Origin: Flavobacteriales bacterium
GTDB taxonomy: Bacteria; Bacteroidota; Bacteroidia; Flavobacteriales_D; Crocinitomicaceae
Assembly: GCA_947500875.1 (NCBI GenBank)
Contig: CANMUN010000022.1
Location: forward strand, 1-38,519
Direction of reading: 5' to 3'
DNA: 38,519 bases
Positions 7,557 through 16,047 of this stretch are shown here, piece by piece. The position numbers and the translations under genes are program-made. The notes beneath the pieces are model-generated. The model searched no databases. It was not told where the DNA came from and was given only the letters and a program-made list of their open reading frames with translations. How positions within the stretch are numbered: position 1 is the stretch's first letter; each line of letters starts with the position of its first letter.

Positions 7557-9835
7557 TCTTTGATTTTAGGCAATTTAACCGTTGTTTCATTCACCCGGTA
7601 TTTGGTTTTATTGAAAGCGTTTTCAATTTCGTCGATAAAACGCTTTGCGTCGGAGGAGGACAAGTATTTAGCCGCATTTGCAACCAGTTCCTTCTTTAAC
7701 TGAATCACGAGAGCCTGGGTTCTAAGCAACGATAAAACTTCGTTGCGACTCATCGAATACGTTTTCATGAACGATTCTACCGAAAATGAAGCGGAACTTA
7801 GGTTGGAAACAACGGGATCGGTCGTGCTTATGACGTGAATTTGGAGGGTACGGTTTATTTTTAACTGAACCCTTGACTGCCGAAGGGACTTAAATTCAAA
7901 CGATTCACGCGAAATTCGTTTTTCATCCGTGGTATTTCCTGGGTATCCGCTGAGTTCAGCTTGGAGAGGGTCTCTTTGCACGGTACTGTCTTGCCGTTTT
8001 CCAATGCCTTGTCCTTCTAAATCGAAGGAAATAGGCAAAGGTTTTTTCTTGAACTCACCGAATAAACGTTTGAAAAAAATACTGTCGCTCAACGAAAAAA
8101 TGGTTCCGTTGAATGCATAAGCATCCGGCGCAAAGACGTCTTGGAATTTTACCTCAAAATCCGCATCGTAAAAGGGTTCCGCATCAACCAGCGATACATG
8201 CATCATGATTTCATCGGATTTATTTCCCTCAAAATCTTCCGGAATGGACAACAATCGGACTTCTATTAGTTCAATGCTGTCATTGGCTGGAAACGTTAAG
8301 TTTTGAGTGTAAATATCAAAGGTGGTTCCGTCGGCAAACGTGTACAAACCATCCAACACTGTAAACGGCATCCATTGCGTCCCAAGGACTGACCGATACT
8401 TGTTGTAAAGATCGAGGTGAGCGTTATAATTCACCGCAACACTGTTGTATTCTTCCGTCAATGCATCCACCGTGGCTGAGGTCTCGTCGTACGCGCCGTA
8501 GAGTTCTACCAAATCCCATTGTTTTTTGTTTTTTGCTTTTTTTCGAGCTTTGGTGGTAGGTTTGGCATCTTTTTCTTGATTGAATTTCGTTTCTTTGAGG
8601 CGCTTTTTTTCCTCTTTCTTCATACGGTTGCTCGTTCGATAATCCTCTTTGTATAAGTTCCCTAATTGACCTTCCTTCTCATTGATTGCCGTTTCAATTT
8701 CTCCAAGCATTTGCTGAGCAGCTTTCAATTGAGCATCCAAGCCTTCCTTGCTATACAGTTGATTTTTTAAGTCTAAAAAGGTTGCCTGATATAAATCGTT
8801 TAAAATTTTCATGAACGTGTTCCCTTTCGAAAAGGTAGAGTCTGGCGTTAGAAAACGCGTGGATTCTGAACCGAATAGGGGGTACTGACGGCTGCCTTTC
8901 TCTACAATTACCGTCGTTTGGTTGTTGCTGTTATATCCCCAAACATCAAAATGCACCTCGGTATTTTGTTGATTTCCGTAAGTGTACATGGATTTTTCTG
9001 TGATTCGCAGCGTTTTAAGTTCGTTTTTCTTTTCACCTTCCAATTTTACTTCATACGGAAATAGGCCAATGGCCCTAGGTAGTCCTTTATTCCATTCGCC
9101 GTACTCATCTCGATCGCGTTCTCGTAAAAGTCCTTCCGTATAACTTCCGTCTCCCGCTGCCATGAGAATGCTCTCAAAGCGGTTGGAACGTCCTCCCAAT
9201 TGTAAAAACAGCTGTTTGGTTCGTTCACTGATCGCAAGATTTACAGACGTTTCTTGGGCTTCGAAAAGCTTTTTGCAATCCATGGGCTTAAAAGATCCTT
9301 CCATCTGAGCCAAGAATAAACGCTCATTGAAGGATACGTTGGTTTGCAGGATAGGACTAACCTGAGGGTTCAACAGAAAATCATAGTTTTTTCCCCTTTG
9401 GAATTCATCGGGTAAGGCCACAAATAGGTACGAGAAGTATTTAGAAAGCAAAGGAAGGCTCTTCAATGACGCTCCATCGTGGTACATTGCGATCTGTTGG
9501 CACATTTCATAGAGGGCCGTTTTGTTGCATGCCTCCGTTAGAATTCCCTTGGAAGAATGGCGTAAGGTTTCATTTCGAATGACCAGGTAATTGGGTTCAA
9601 TGATAAGGATTTTGTCGATGGAATCATAATTGATTTGCCCATCGTCTAATTTAACCAAAGGACCATTGTACTCAAAGGCTTTCCCAATGTTTCTCTCAAG
9701 AATGGGACTTTTACGAACGGTATGAAAGAGATAGGCTCGAACCTCTGGGGTTAACTCCCAATCGGCCTGTCCAAATGCCCACGGAAGCCAAAAAACAGCA
9801 AGAAAAACCCATACTATCTTTGGCACCAAACGCAA
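7553..9835 (-). CDS. Large secreted protein of unknown function with coiled coil
   Basis: A 760-residue protein I do not recognise. The N-terminus (about 1-22, ending WAFGQA) is a plausible Sec signal peptide, so it should be exported. Residues ~345-480 are rich in heptad-like Leu/Glu/Lys and probably form coiled coil, interrupted by a very Lys-rich stretch at ~406-438 (KARKKAKNKKQ). The C-terminal ~280 residues look beta-rich and then helical; no T9SS sorting tail, lipobox or enzyme motif is visible. The start is a TTG 2 bases after the stop of the upstream T9SS cargo gene, and a GTG at codon 4 is also possible. Translation coupling with that gene is likely. It could be an outer-membrane-associated scaffold, but this is speculation. 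Confidence 0.72.
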   Translation of the reverse strand: MRLVPKIVWVFLAVFWLPWAFGQADWELTPEVRAYLFHTVRKSPILERNIGKAFEYNGPLVKLDDGQINYDSIDKILIIEPNYLVIRNETLRHSSKGILTEACNKTALYEMCQQIAMYHDGASLKSLPLLSKYFSYLFVALPDEFQRGKNYDFLLNPQVSPILQTNVSFNERLFLAQMEGSFKPMDCKKLFEAQETSVNLAISERTKQLFLQLGGRSNRFESILMAAGDGSYTEGLLRERDRDEYGEWNKGLPRAIGLFPYEVKLEGEKKNELKTLRITEKSMYTYGNQQNTEVHFDVWGYNSNNQTTVIVEKGSRQYPLFGSESTRFLTPDSTFSKGNTFMKILNDLYQATFLDLKNQLYSKEGLDAQLKAAQQMLGEIETAINEKEGQLGNLYKEDYRTSNRMKKEEKKRLKETKFNQEKDAKPTTKARKKAKNKKQWDLVELYGAYDETSATVDALTEEYNSVAVNYNAHLDLYNKYRSVLGTQWMPFTVLDGLYTFADGTTFDIYTQNLTFPANDSIELIEVRLLSIPEDFEGNKSDEIMMHVSLVDAEPFYDADFEVKFQDVFAPDAYAFNGTIFSLSDSIFFKRLFGEFKKKPLPISFDLEGQGIGKRQDSTVQRDPLQAELSGYPGNTTDEKRISRESFEFKSLRQSRVQLKINRTLQIHVISTTDPVVSNLSSASFSVESFMKTYSMSRNEVLSLLRTQALVIQLKKELVANAAKYLSSSDAKRFIDEIENAFNKTKYRVNETTVKLPKIKD

Positions 9836-9837
9836 TG

Positions 9838-10824
9838 TTACTTAGAAAAGGTTAATACTTGACCGTCTATTTTCACCACGTAAACACCGCAAGGGAGATT
9901 CGTTACGTCTAGGCTGTTTTCGTAGGTTCCTTGTTGAACAATTTGTCCTAAACGGTTGCAAATGCTGTAATCAACTCCCTTGTTCACTCCTTTGATTGCC
10001 AAGGAATGGTTCGCAGGGTTGGGAAATAAAACCAAGGGTGCATCCTGATTTTCATCTAAGCCAACAAAGGTAGTGGGTTGATCCTTGCTTAAAACCAATG
10101 TGCTGCTATTGGCAAATAAGGCAGAATTTACCGTAACCGTCATGGTAACAAAAATGGGTAAATTACCCACCGTAAAATCATAGTATTCGTAAACGTCGCG
10201 TACAAAAGTCACTGCAGTCCCAAAAACGGAAGCATTGGCAGAATCCTTCAGATGAAAACGTAAAACGTTGTTGTAGGTATTGTTTCCTGGAAGCAATAAA
10301 GTTCCCAATCCATCTGCGCTGGTCATCGAAGTTCCTGTGGCAGGAATGGTTCCTGTTGCGGTGGTAGTAACATTGCCGGAGAAGTTATCGCTCGTTGAAT
10401 TTCCAAGAGCGAAGGGATAATTCATGATTAATTGATCGTTCACACTCCAAGATGCCGTCACAACTCCAAGCGCTGGCTCATTGAAAACAAATCCTTGGGA
10501 TGTCCTGGCGTTGGCCGAAGAAGAAAAGAACGTGAGTAAAGTACTACCGATGTCGTAAACTTTCGCAGCACCCGCGAAAGAGGCGAAGTTCGGGTCTAAA
10601 GTAGCATCGCTGATTTGAACATCTTTCGTTACTCCAAAAATTCCGGCAATTTGGCTGAAATCCCACGTGACATTATTGCCCATGGTTCCAGCTAAAATGT
10701 TGGCATTCGAATCACATAGGTGCAGAGAAACTAAATTTCCTATCGACGCTTCATTCCCTTGGTTAAAGGATTGTGAAAAGCCGTAAAAGGATAAAGTGAC
10801 GAGAAAAAAAGTAATAATTTTCAT
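9838..10824 (-). CDS. T9SS type A sorting domain-containing secreted protein
   Basis: A 328-residue exported protein. It has a Sec signal peptide (MKIITFFLVTLSFYGFSQ) and a C-terminal ~70-residue type A sorting domain with VLFPNPANHSLAIKG, CNRLGQIV, LDVTNLPCGVYVVKI and a basic end (FSK). Such tails direct proteins through the type IX secretion system, after which the tail is usually removed. The middle, rich in Ser, Thr, Asn and Gly, has no recognisable enzyme motif and is probably a surface or adhesive beta-structure. It has its own -7 box (10841-10848) and is followed after 2 bases by the 760-residue protein. Confidence 0.88.
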   Translation of the reverse strand: MKIITFFLVTLSFYGFSQSFNQGNEASIGNLVSLHLCDSNANILAGTMGNNVTWDFSQIAGIFGVTKDVQISDATLDPNFASFAGAAKVYDIGSTLLTFFSSSANARTSQGFVFNEPALGVVTASWSVNDQLIMNYPFALGNSTSDNFSGNVTTTATGTIPATGTSMTSADGLGTLLLPGNNTYNNVLRFHLKDSANASVFGTAVTFVRDVYEYYDFTVGNLPIFVTMTVTVNSALFANSSTLVLSKDQPTTFVGLDENQDAPLVLFPNPANHSLAIKGVNKGVDYSICNRLGQIVQQGTYENSLDVTNLPCGVYVVKIDGQVLTFSK

Positions 10825-10840
10825 AAGATTAAGTTTACTT

Positions 10841-10848
10841 CAAAGGTA
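10841..10848 (-). promoter_or_regulatory. -7 box for the T9SS cargo gene
   Basis: Minus strand TACCTTTG, a perfect TAnnTTTG match, 16 bases before the ATG at 10824. A TTTG lies 13 bases further upstream (10862-10865), a short spacing for a -33 element. Confidence 0.5.
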
Positions 10849-10870
10849 AGAAAAAAAGGACCAAATTCCC

Positions 10871-12577
10871 TTAAAATCCAAAAAGTTCTCGGTTTTTTAA
10901 AAGCCTTTTGTCCTCGGTTACGGTTTTTTTCAGGGTTACCTTCGGATAAAACGTACGTTGAACCATGGGTAGGGTAATTTCCAACATTCGGTGGTTACGT
11001 CGAACGCTTAAAATTGGTTCTTGCACGGATTCTTGTTCGAAAAAAGCTTCAGCAAGTTCTTTCGTAAATGTTTCGCCGTTTAAGGCAAGAAGTACATCGT
11101 CTTCGCACAATCCTCCTGTCATTCCAGGACTTCCTTCGGCCAAAGAATGTACCGTAAATTCGTGGTTTCTTTGAATCACACGGATACCTGTTGCCCTCAC
11201 GAATTTGGAAGCGGAATGGGATAACTGAATTTCATAACCTAAGTTAGCGAGCGCTTCGGTGAGTGCCGATTCATAGCCGTTGGCTTTGTTAACATATTGA
11301 TTGAAAAACGGTTCGAAATCGTACGCGCTGAGTTCAAAGAGGGTATGGTAGAGGTCTTGTTGCGTATATCCTTGAAGGTTTTTTCCGAATTTTTCGTACA
11401 AACAGCGCATGAAAGTCTCTAACCGCACCTTGTTCTTGGTGCAATTCCTCAATTGAACATCGATCATAAAGGCAATCAATGCCCCCTCGTTGTAGATCGA
11501 TACTTTACGACCCGGTGTTCCCATCACATAACCGTCTACCCAGGTGTCAACCGAAGAATCCGCAACAGAACACGAAAAACGCCCTGGATTATCGATATGA
11601 GTTTGGATTAAATCGCTGAGAATTTTTAGGTATTTATCGGAATCAATAAAACCGCTTCTAAATAAATATACGTCCCCAAGATAGGTAGTTACTCCTTCGT
11701 AGATGTAGCCTAAACGGGAATAATTCAGCGTTTCATAACGGTAGGGCATCAGTTCTTTGGGCCGTAAGGTTTTTATATTCCAAACATGGTATAACTCATG
11801 GGAGGCAACGCTTAAAAGGCGAAAATAAAAGTTCTCGGTAAATTCTTGGTTGGACCCGAGAACGATCACCGTACTCTTCAAGTGTTCAACCCCATGCAAA
11901 TACGCTTGTGGAGTACCCAAAAGCAAAAAATGAAATTCATCGGTGGGGAAGGAGCCGAAGTCCTGAACCTGACACTCAGTAAATGCTTTGAAATCCGCAA
12001 TGATCCTCTTTTCCGGGATCGGCGGCATTGACCAAAGGTGGATAAAAAATGGGATACCTTGAACCTCGTATTTAAGGGTATTAACGCTTCGAGCGCAAAG
12101 TATTGGTTGGTCGAAAAATTGGTCGAAACTTTCAAAGTTGAACACGTTAGTTTGCGCCTCGGTTACCCCGAACGTATTCCATTCCGTATCCACGTGAAGT
12201 TCAATTTCATTGTTTTCTTTTAAATCACTGTATAGCAACGAGTTAATTGGGTTAATTAAAAGTACATTTTCATCAAGGTAAGTGCTTCCAGCATTGAATT
12301 CTCCCCCCATGTACATGTAGGAAACCTGAATGTATTGCGCATCAGTAGTTTCCACGCTCCATGAATTCTTGCCCGTTTTCTCGACAAATCTGCGCTGAGA
12401 TTGATCGTCAAATACGTGTAAATGAGAAACTAGACGTGTGAAATTTCCTTCTTCGTACCTTCCCGGTCTCCAAGCACTCATGAGGAGCTCTGTTGTTTCA
12501 CCAGCGCAAGGAAAGGTAGCTTCGATTTTTAACCTATGCCTGCTGCTTTGATAAGGGGAAACACGGTATTTAACCAT
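10871..12577 (-). CDS. M61 family metallopeptidase with PDZ domain
   Basis: A 568-residue zinc peptidase of family M61 (glycyl aminopeptidase type). The zinc motif HELYH is at residues 260-264, followed by VWNIKTLRPKEL, and the third ligand region YIYEGVTTYLGD has Glu at 294. An N-terminal beta-sandwich typical of the family (M61_N) precedes it, and a PDZ-like domain lies at ~465-540 (VHSLAEGSPGMTGGLCEDDVLLALNG). No signal peptide is visible, so it is probably cytoplasmic, releasing N-terminal Gly or Ala from peptides. It starts 2 bases after the ABC-F stop, suggesting cotranscription. Confidence 0.9.
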   Translation of the reverse strand: MVKYRVSPYQSSRHRLKIEATFPCAGETTELLMSAWRPGRYEEGNFTRLVSHLHVFDDQSQRRFVEKTGKNSWSVETTDAQYIQVSYMYMGGEFNAGSTYLDENVLLINPINSLLYSDLKENNEIELHVDTEWNTFGVTEAQTNVFNFESFDQFFDQPILCARSVNTLKYEVQGIPFFIHLWSMPPIPEKRIIADFKAFTECQVQDFGSFPTDEFHFLLLGTPQAYLHGVEHLKSTVIVLGSNQEFTENFYFRLLSVASHELYHVWNIKTLRPKELMPYRYETLNYSRLGYIYEGVTTYLGDVYLFRSGFIDSDKYLKILSDLIQTHIDNPGRFSCSVADSSVDTWVDGYVMGTPGRKVSIYNEGALIAFMIDVQLRNCTKNKVRLETFMRCLYEKFGKNLQGYTQQDLYHTLFELSAYDFEPFFNQYVNKANGYESALTEALANLGYEIQLSHSASKFVRATGIRVIQRNHEFTVHSLAEGSPGMTGGLCEDDVLLALNGETFTKELAEAFFEQESVQEPILSVRRNHRMLEITLPMVQRTFYPKVTLKKTVTEDKRLLKNRELFGF

Positions 12578-12579
12578 CG

Positions 12580-14202
12580 TTATTGGTAATATTCCATTTG
12601 CAATTGATTAATCCGCTCATCTTTGATGTAGGCATCGTAAGGCATCATTTTATCAATGATTCCTTTCGGGGTAAGCTCAATGATTCGATTGGCAACAGTG
12701 TTCACCAAGGCTTGGTCATGCGATGTAAAGAGCAGTGTGCCTCGAAAATCGATCATGGCATTGTTTAAGGCGGTAATCGATTCCAAATCCAAGTGGTTGG
12801 TTGGTTCGTCCATCATGATGAAATTAGCTTTTGCTAACATCATTTTAGAAAGCATGCAACGCACTTTTTCACCTCCCGACAATACATTGGCAGTTTTCAT
12901 GGCTTCCTCACCGGTGAATAGCATGCGACCTAAAAAGGTTCTTAAGTATACCTCTTCGCGTTCTTCTTCGTTTTGTGCGTATTGCCTTAACCAATCGATT
13001 AATCCCACCTTATCGGTGAAAAAAGGATGGTTATCGTTGGGCAAGTAGGAGGTAGTGATGGTGGTGCCAAAAACATACGATCCGCTATCGGGTTGCGTCT
13101 GTTGGTTTAATACTTCAAAAAACTGCGTAAGCGCTAAGGATTCGCGTGAGACCAAGGCAATTTTATCCCCTTTATTAACGGTAAAAGTAACTCCTTGGAA
13201 GAGCACTTTGCCTTCGTGTTTTTTAGATAGGTTATCAATGCTTAAAAGCTGATTTCCAGCATCCCTGTCCTGATGGAAGGTGATTCCTGGATACCTTCTG
13301 GATGAGGGTTTAATTTCTTCAAGGTCCAAGTTATCCAGCATTTTTCTTCGGCTGGTTGCTTGCTTGGATTTAGCGGCATTGGCAGAGAACCGCGCAATGA
13401 ATTCCATGAGCTCTTTTTTCTTTTCTTCCGCCTTTTTGTTTTTGTCAGCACGTTGTTTTAGTGCAAGCTGTGAACTTTCGTACCAAAACGAATAATTTCC
13501 CGTAAATAAATTGATTTTACTAAAGTCAATGTCGCAAATATGGGTACAAACCGTATCAAGGAAGTGTCGGTCGTGGGATACCACAATGACAGTATTTCTA
13601 AAATCCATGATAAAATCTTCGAGCCATGATATGGTTTTTAGGTCTAAATCGTTGGTAGGTTCGTCGAGGATTAATACATCCGGATTACCAAAAAGCGCTT
13701 GTGCGAGTAGTATTCGAACTTTCAACTCGTTGGAAATTTCGCTCATGGTTACATCGTGCTTTGATTCTTCAATTCCAAGGTTGCTGAGCAGCGTTGCTGC
13801 ATCCGTTTCCGCATTCCAACCTTCCAGGTCCGCAAATTCAGCTTCCAACTCTGCCGTTCGCATTCCATCGGCCTCGGTAAAATCTTCTTTCGAATACAAT
13901 GCATCTTTTTCTTGCATGATTTCATACAAGCGTTTGTGCCCCATGATGACGGTTTGCAAGACCGGAAAAGCATCAAATTCGAAGTGGTTTTGACGTAAAA
14001 ACGCGATTCTTTTTCCAGGTTCAAGTTCAACGCGACCTGTGGTGGGGTCTTGTTCACCGATGAGAATTTTCAAAAACGTTGATTTTCCAGCACCGTTAGC
14101 ACCGATGACTCCGTAGCAGTTGCCTTGAACGAATTTAACATTAACCTCGTCGAATAGGACACGTTTACCGAATTGTAAAGAGAGATTTTGAACCGAAAGC
14201 AT
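12580..14202 (-). CDS. ABC-F ATPase, YbiT/YkpA-like
   Basis: A 540-residue cytoplasmic protein with two ABC domains and no membrane domain, the ABC-F arrangement; such proteins bind the ribosomal E site and act on stalled or antibiotic-bound ribosomes. Domain 1 has an intact Walker A GANGAGKST and Walker B VLILDEPTNDLD, but its signature reads SNELKVR instead of SGGQ. Domain 2 has an intact LSGGEKVR and FIMMDEPTNHLD, but its Walker A is degenerate (VSRESLALTQFF), with Leu where Lys is expected. The inter-domain linker KKKELMEFIARFSANAAKSKQATSRRKML is typical of the YkpA/YbiT group. The sequence gives no sign of which antibiotic, if any, it would affect; a housekeeping role is more likely. It has a perfect -7 box upstream. 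Confidence 0.92.
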   Translation of the reverse strand: MLSVQNLSLQFGKRVLFDEVNVKFVQGNCYGVIGANGAGKSTFLKILIGEQDPTTGRVELEPGKRIAFLRQNHFEFDAFPVLQTVIMGHKRLYEIMQEKDALYSKEDFTEADGMRTAELEAEFADLEGWNAETDAATLLSNLGIEESKHDVTMSEISNELKVRILLAQALFGNPDVLILDEPTNDLDLKTISWLEDFIMDFRNTVIVVSHDRHFLDTVCTHICDIDFSKINLFTGNYSFWYESSQLALKQRADKNKKAEEKKKELMEFIARFSANAAKSKQATSRRKMLDNLDLEEIKPSSRRYPGITFHQDRDAGNQLLSIDNLSKKHEGKVLFQGVTFTVNKGDKIALVSRESLALTQFFEVLNQQTQPDSGSYVFGTTITTSYLPNDNHPFFTDKVGLIDWLRQYAQNEEEREEVYLRTFLGRMLFTGEEAMKTANVLSGGEKVRCMLSKMMLAKANFIMMDEPTNHLDLESITALNNAMIDFRGTLLFTSHDQALVNTVANRIIELTPKGIIDKMMPYDAYIKDERINQLQMEYYQ

Positions 14203-14216
14203 GCGTATATTTTCCG

Positions 14217-14224
14217 CAAAGATA
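14217..14224 (-). promoter_or_regulatory. -7 box for the ABC-F gene
   Basis: Minus strand TATCTTTG, a perfect TAnnTTTG match in the 41-base gap after the methyltransferase gene, 14 bases before the ATG at 14202. It suggests that the ABC-F gene can be transcribed separately from the genes before it. Confidence 0.5.
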
Positions 14225-14243
14225 CGGACTTAATTTTTCCTTT

Positions 14244-14798
14244 TCATTTTGTACAGGTATAAACGAAGGCTGGTGGAAAATTCAAAGGGGTAAATGCCAA
14301 TTTAAGGTTTCCGAATTGGCGAAAAATTTTCTTTTTTGATTGCATCGAATATTGGAATTGAATGTATAGTCCCCCATCGTTAAGTGCGTCTTTGGAGGCA
14401 TGAAGGACGCGTTCAGCAAGTTGCGGTGTAAAAATGGCCAAAGGAAGCGAGGAAAGCACGCAGTCCACTTTTTCAAGGTTAAGCTTTTTAAGGATTTCGG
14501 GTAAATCCGTTGCTGAACCATGTACGATGATGGCTCGAGGGTCTTTGATTTTATTCACTAATTCATGATAAAACACATCGTTCAGTTCAATGAGAATTAA
14601 CGTAGCATTGGCATTCATTCGATCGAGTAAAAAAGGCGTGAATGCCCCCGTTCCGGGTCCTAATTCGACCAATACTTTGACCTTATCAAAAGGAATGTGT
14701 TGGAGCATTTTTTTTGCCAAAAAACGAGAACTGGGAGCCATTGAACCCACTTTGTTACCGCGCGTAAAGAACTGCGCGATGAATTTTGATTTGGCCAT
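14244..14798 (-). CDS. Class I SAM-dependent methyltransferase (phospholipid N-methyltransferase-like)
   Basis: A 184-residue methyltransferase. Motif I is VELGPGTGAFTPFLL (about residues 43-57), and post-motif II covers VDCVLSSLPLAIF (about 116-128). The N-terminus FFTRGNKVGSMAPSSRFLAKKML closely resembles bacterial PmtA-type phosphatidylethanolamine methyltransferases and the related rRNA adenine dimethylase-like proteins, where 'xGSMxPSSRxLA' is conserved. The substrate is not shown: a phospholipid or another small amphiphile is possible. It starts 4 bases after the stop of the dihydroorotase-like gene, so it is likely in the same operon as that gene and the BatA-like gene. Confidence 0.78.
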   Translation of the reverse strand: MAKSKFIAQFFTRGNKVGSMAPSSRFLAKKMLQHIPFDKVKVLVELGPGTGAFTPFLLDRMNANATLILIELNDVFYHELVNKIKDPRAIIVHGSATDLPEILKKLNLEKVDCVLSSLPLAIFTPQLAERVLHASKDALNDGGLYIQFQYSMQSKKKIFRQFGNLKLAFTPLNFPPAFVYTCTK

Positions 14799-14802
14799 AA
14801 GG

Positions 14803-16047
14803 CTATTGATTTAACATGAATTGATTTCCCCGGATTATTCCCACCGCCTTACCCGTTAGTTGGTCATTGAAAAACGGCGATAAATGTTGAGGGAGAGCAT
14901 CCGTAGTTACTTTTTCATCGGTTAAATAGAGGGTTAGGTCCGCGGGAACGTCAACGTCAATAGGCCTCATGGGTAGGTGAAAGGCCTTTCGATTATGTAC
15001 TGAAAGCCATTCCACGACTTGATCGCTGGTTAATCCTGAGTACTTTTTTAAGGCGGAATACGCTGTCTGAAGTTGCAAAGCACCGAAATCTGCTTCATCA
15101 AAAGGTACTCGTTTTGCATCAATAACAACGGCCTGGTGATCGCTAACAACCGCGTCAATAATGCCGTTTTTCAGCGCAGCAATCAACGAAGTTCGGTCTT
15201 CTTCCGAGCGAATTACGGGGCTAACTTTGAAGCAAGTATCAAAATCAAGGGTGCGCTCTTCACTGAAGCATAAGTTCATTAAATGTACGTCGCAGCTTAG
15301 GTCAATCCCTTCGTTTTTTGCGGAAGCAATAATTGGTAGGCTTTCATGCGAAGATATTCCGGAAATATGAACCGGAACTCCCGTGTACTTTGCCATTTCC
15401 ACCAACTTGAGTACTTGAATTTTTTCGTCGAATGCGGGATGTCCGGGTAAACCTGTGAGGGTTGATGCAGCTCCTTCATTCACTTGGAATGCCTTTGAGA
15501 AGTCTGTCGATTGCGAAGTAAAAATAATCCGCGAATTGAGGTCTCGAGCGTACAACAGGGCTTGCACCGACAACCGCGTGCTTAAGGGCAGGTTATCGGA
15601 ATACCAACTCGTACCTGCTTCATGCATGTCTGCCATCTCTGCCAACGATTGGCCTTTTCTTCCTTTGCTCACGGAACCAATAGGGTGTAATTGTACTGCG
15701 TGATGTTGTGTAATGCTCAATTTGTATTCAATCGCGCTTCGAGTTTCCGTAGCAGGATGATCGGTAGGAAGCACTCCAACATGGGTAAAACCTCCCAATG
15801 CAGCGTGATCTAAGCCTGCAAGAATACCTCCTCCTTCATCGCTTCCCGGATCGTTAAATCCGCATTTGAAATCTACCCAACCTTGGGAAACATGCAATTG
15901 AGTTATGGATACTACGGTAGCATCAGCCGCATCGATGGAGGTTGCAATGGTCTTGATGACGCCGTTTTCGATTAATAGGTCTTTGCTGGTGTTATTGTGA
16001 GGTGATTTCACATCGGTTATTCGAACCGCTTTCAGTAGTATTTTCAT
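14803..16047 (-). CDS. Dihydroorotase-like amidohydrolase, probably inactive
   Basis: A 414-residue protein with the layout of a type I dihydroorotase, the zinc enzyme that cyclises carbamoyl aspartate in pyrimidine synthesis. Most metal ligands are replaced. DxHxH reads DFKCG (K61 and G63 in place of the two His), the HxED region reads TSQST (about 177-181), and HIxHIS reads HISGIS (G230). The Asp-containing sites remain: YSD (D151) and SDH (D303). The fold therefore seems kept but the metal site is lost. Inactive dihydroorotase homologues exist in other bacteria (the PyrC' protein of Pseudomonas is a structural partner of aspartate transcarbamoylase). Here the gene overlaps the BatA-like gene by 4 bases and is not beside other pyr genes, so another role is possible. 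Confidence 0.82.
   Translation of the reverse strand: MKILLKAVRITDVKSPHNNTSKDLLIENGVIKTIATSIDAADATVVSITQLHVSQGWVDFKCGFNDPGSDEGGGILAGLDHAALGGFTHVGVLPTDHPATETRSAIEYKLSITQHHAVQLHPIGSVSKGRKGQSLAEMADMHEAGTSWYSDNLPLSTRLSVQALLYARDLNSRIIFTSQSTDFSKAFQVNEGAASTLTGLPGHPAFDEKIQVLKLVEMAKYTGVPVHISGISSHESLPIIASAKNEGIDLSCDVHLMNLCFSEERTLDFDTCFKVSPVIRSEEDRTSLIAALKNGIIDAVVSDHQAVVIDAKRVPFDEADFGALQLQTAYSALKKYSGLTSDQVVEWLSVHNRKAFHLPMRPIDVDVPADLTLYLTDEKVTTDALPQHLSPFFNDQLTGKAVGIIRGNQFMLNQ

Noticed and set aside
8570-8660. Frameshift or low-complexity error behind the Lys-rich part of the 760-residue protein
   Set aside because: The frame is open on both sides, and coiled-coil-like sequence continues before and after it.
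12583-14057. Several ORFs opposite or out of frame to the ABC-F gene (for example 12656-13048 and 13511-13993, plus strand)
   Set aside because: They are shadows of a clearly conserved ABC-F gene and have no recognisable motifs.
12580-14202. Antibiotic resistance ABC-F gene
   Set aside because: The linker and domain details fit the housekeeping YbiT/YkpA-like group rather than known resistance ABC-Fs, and no mobile element is near.
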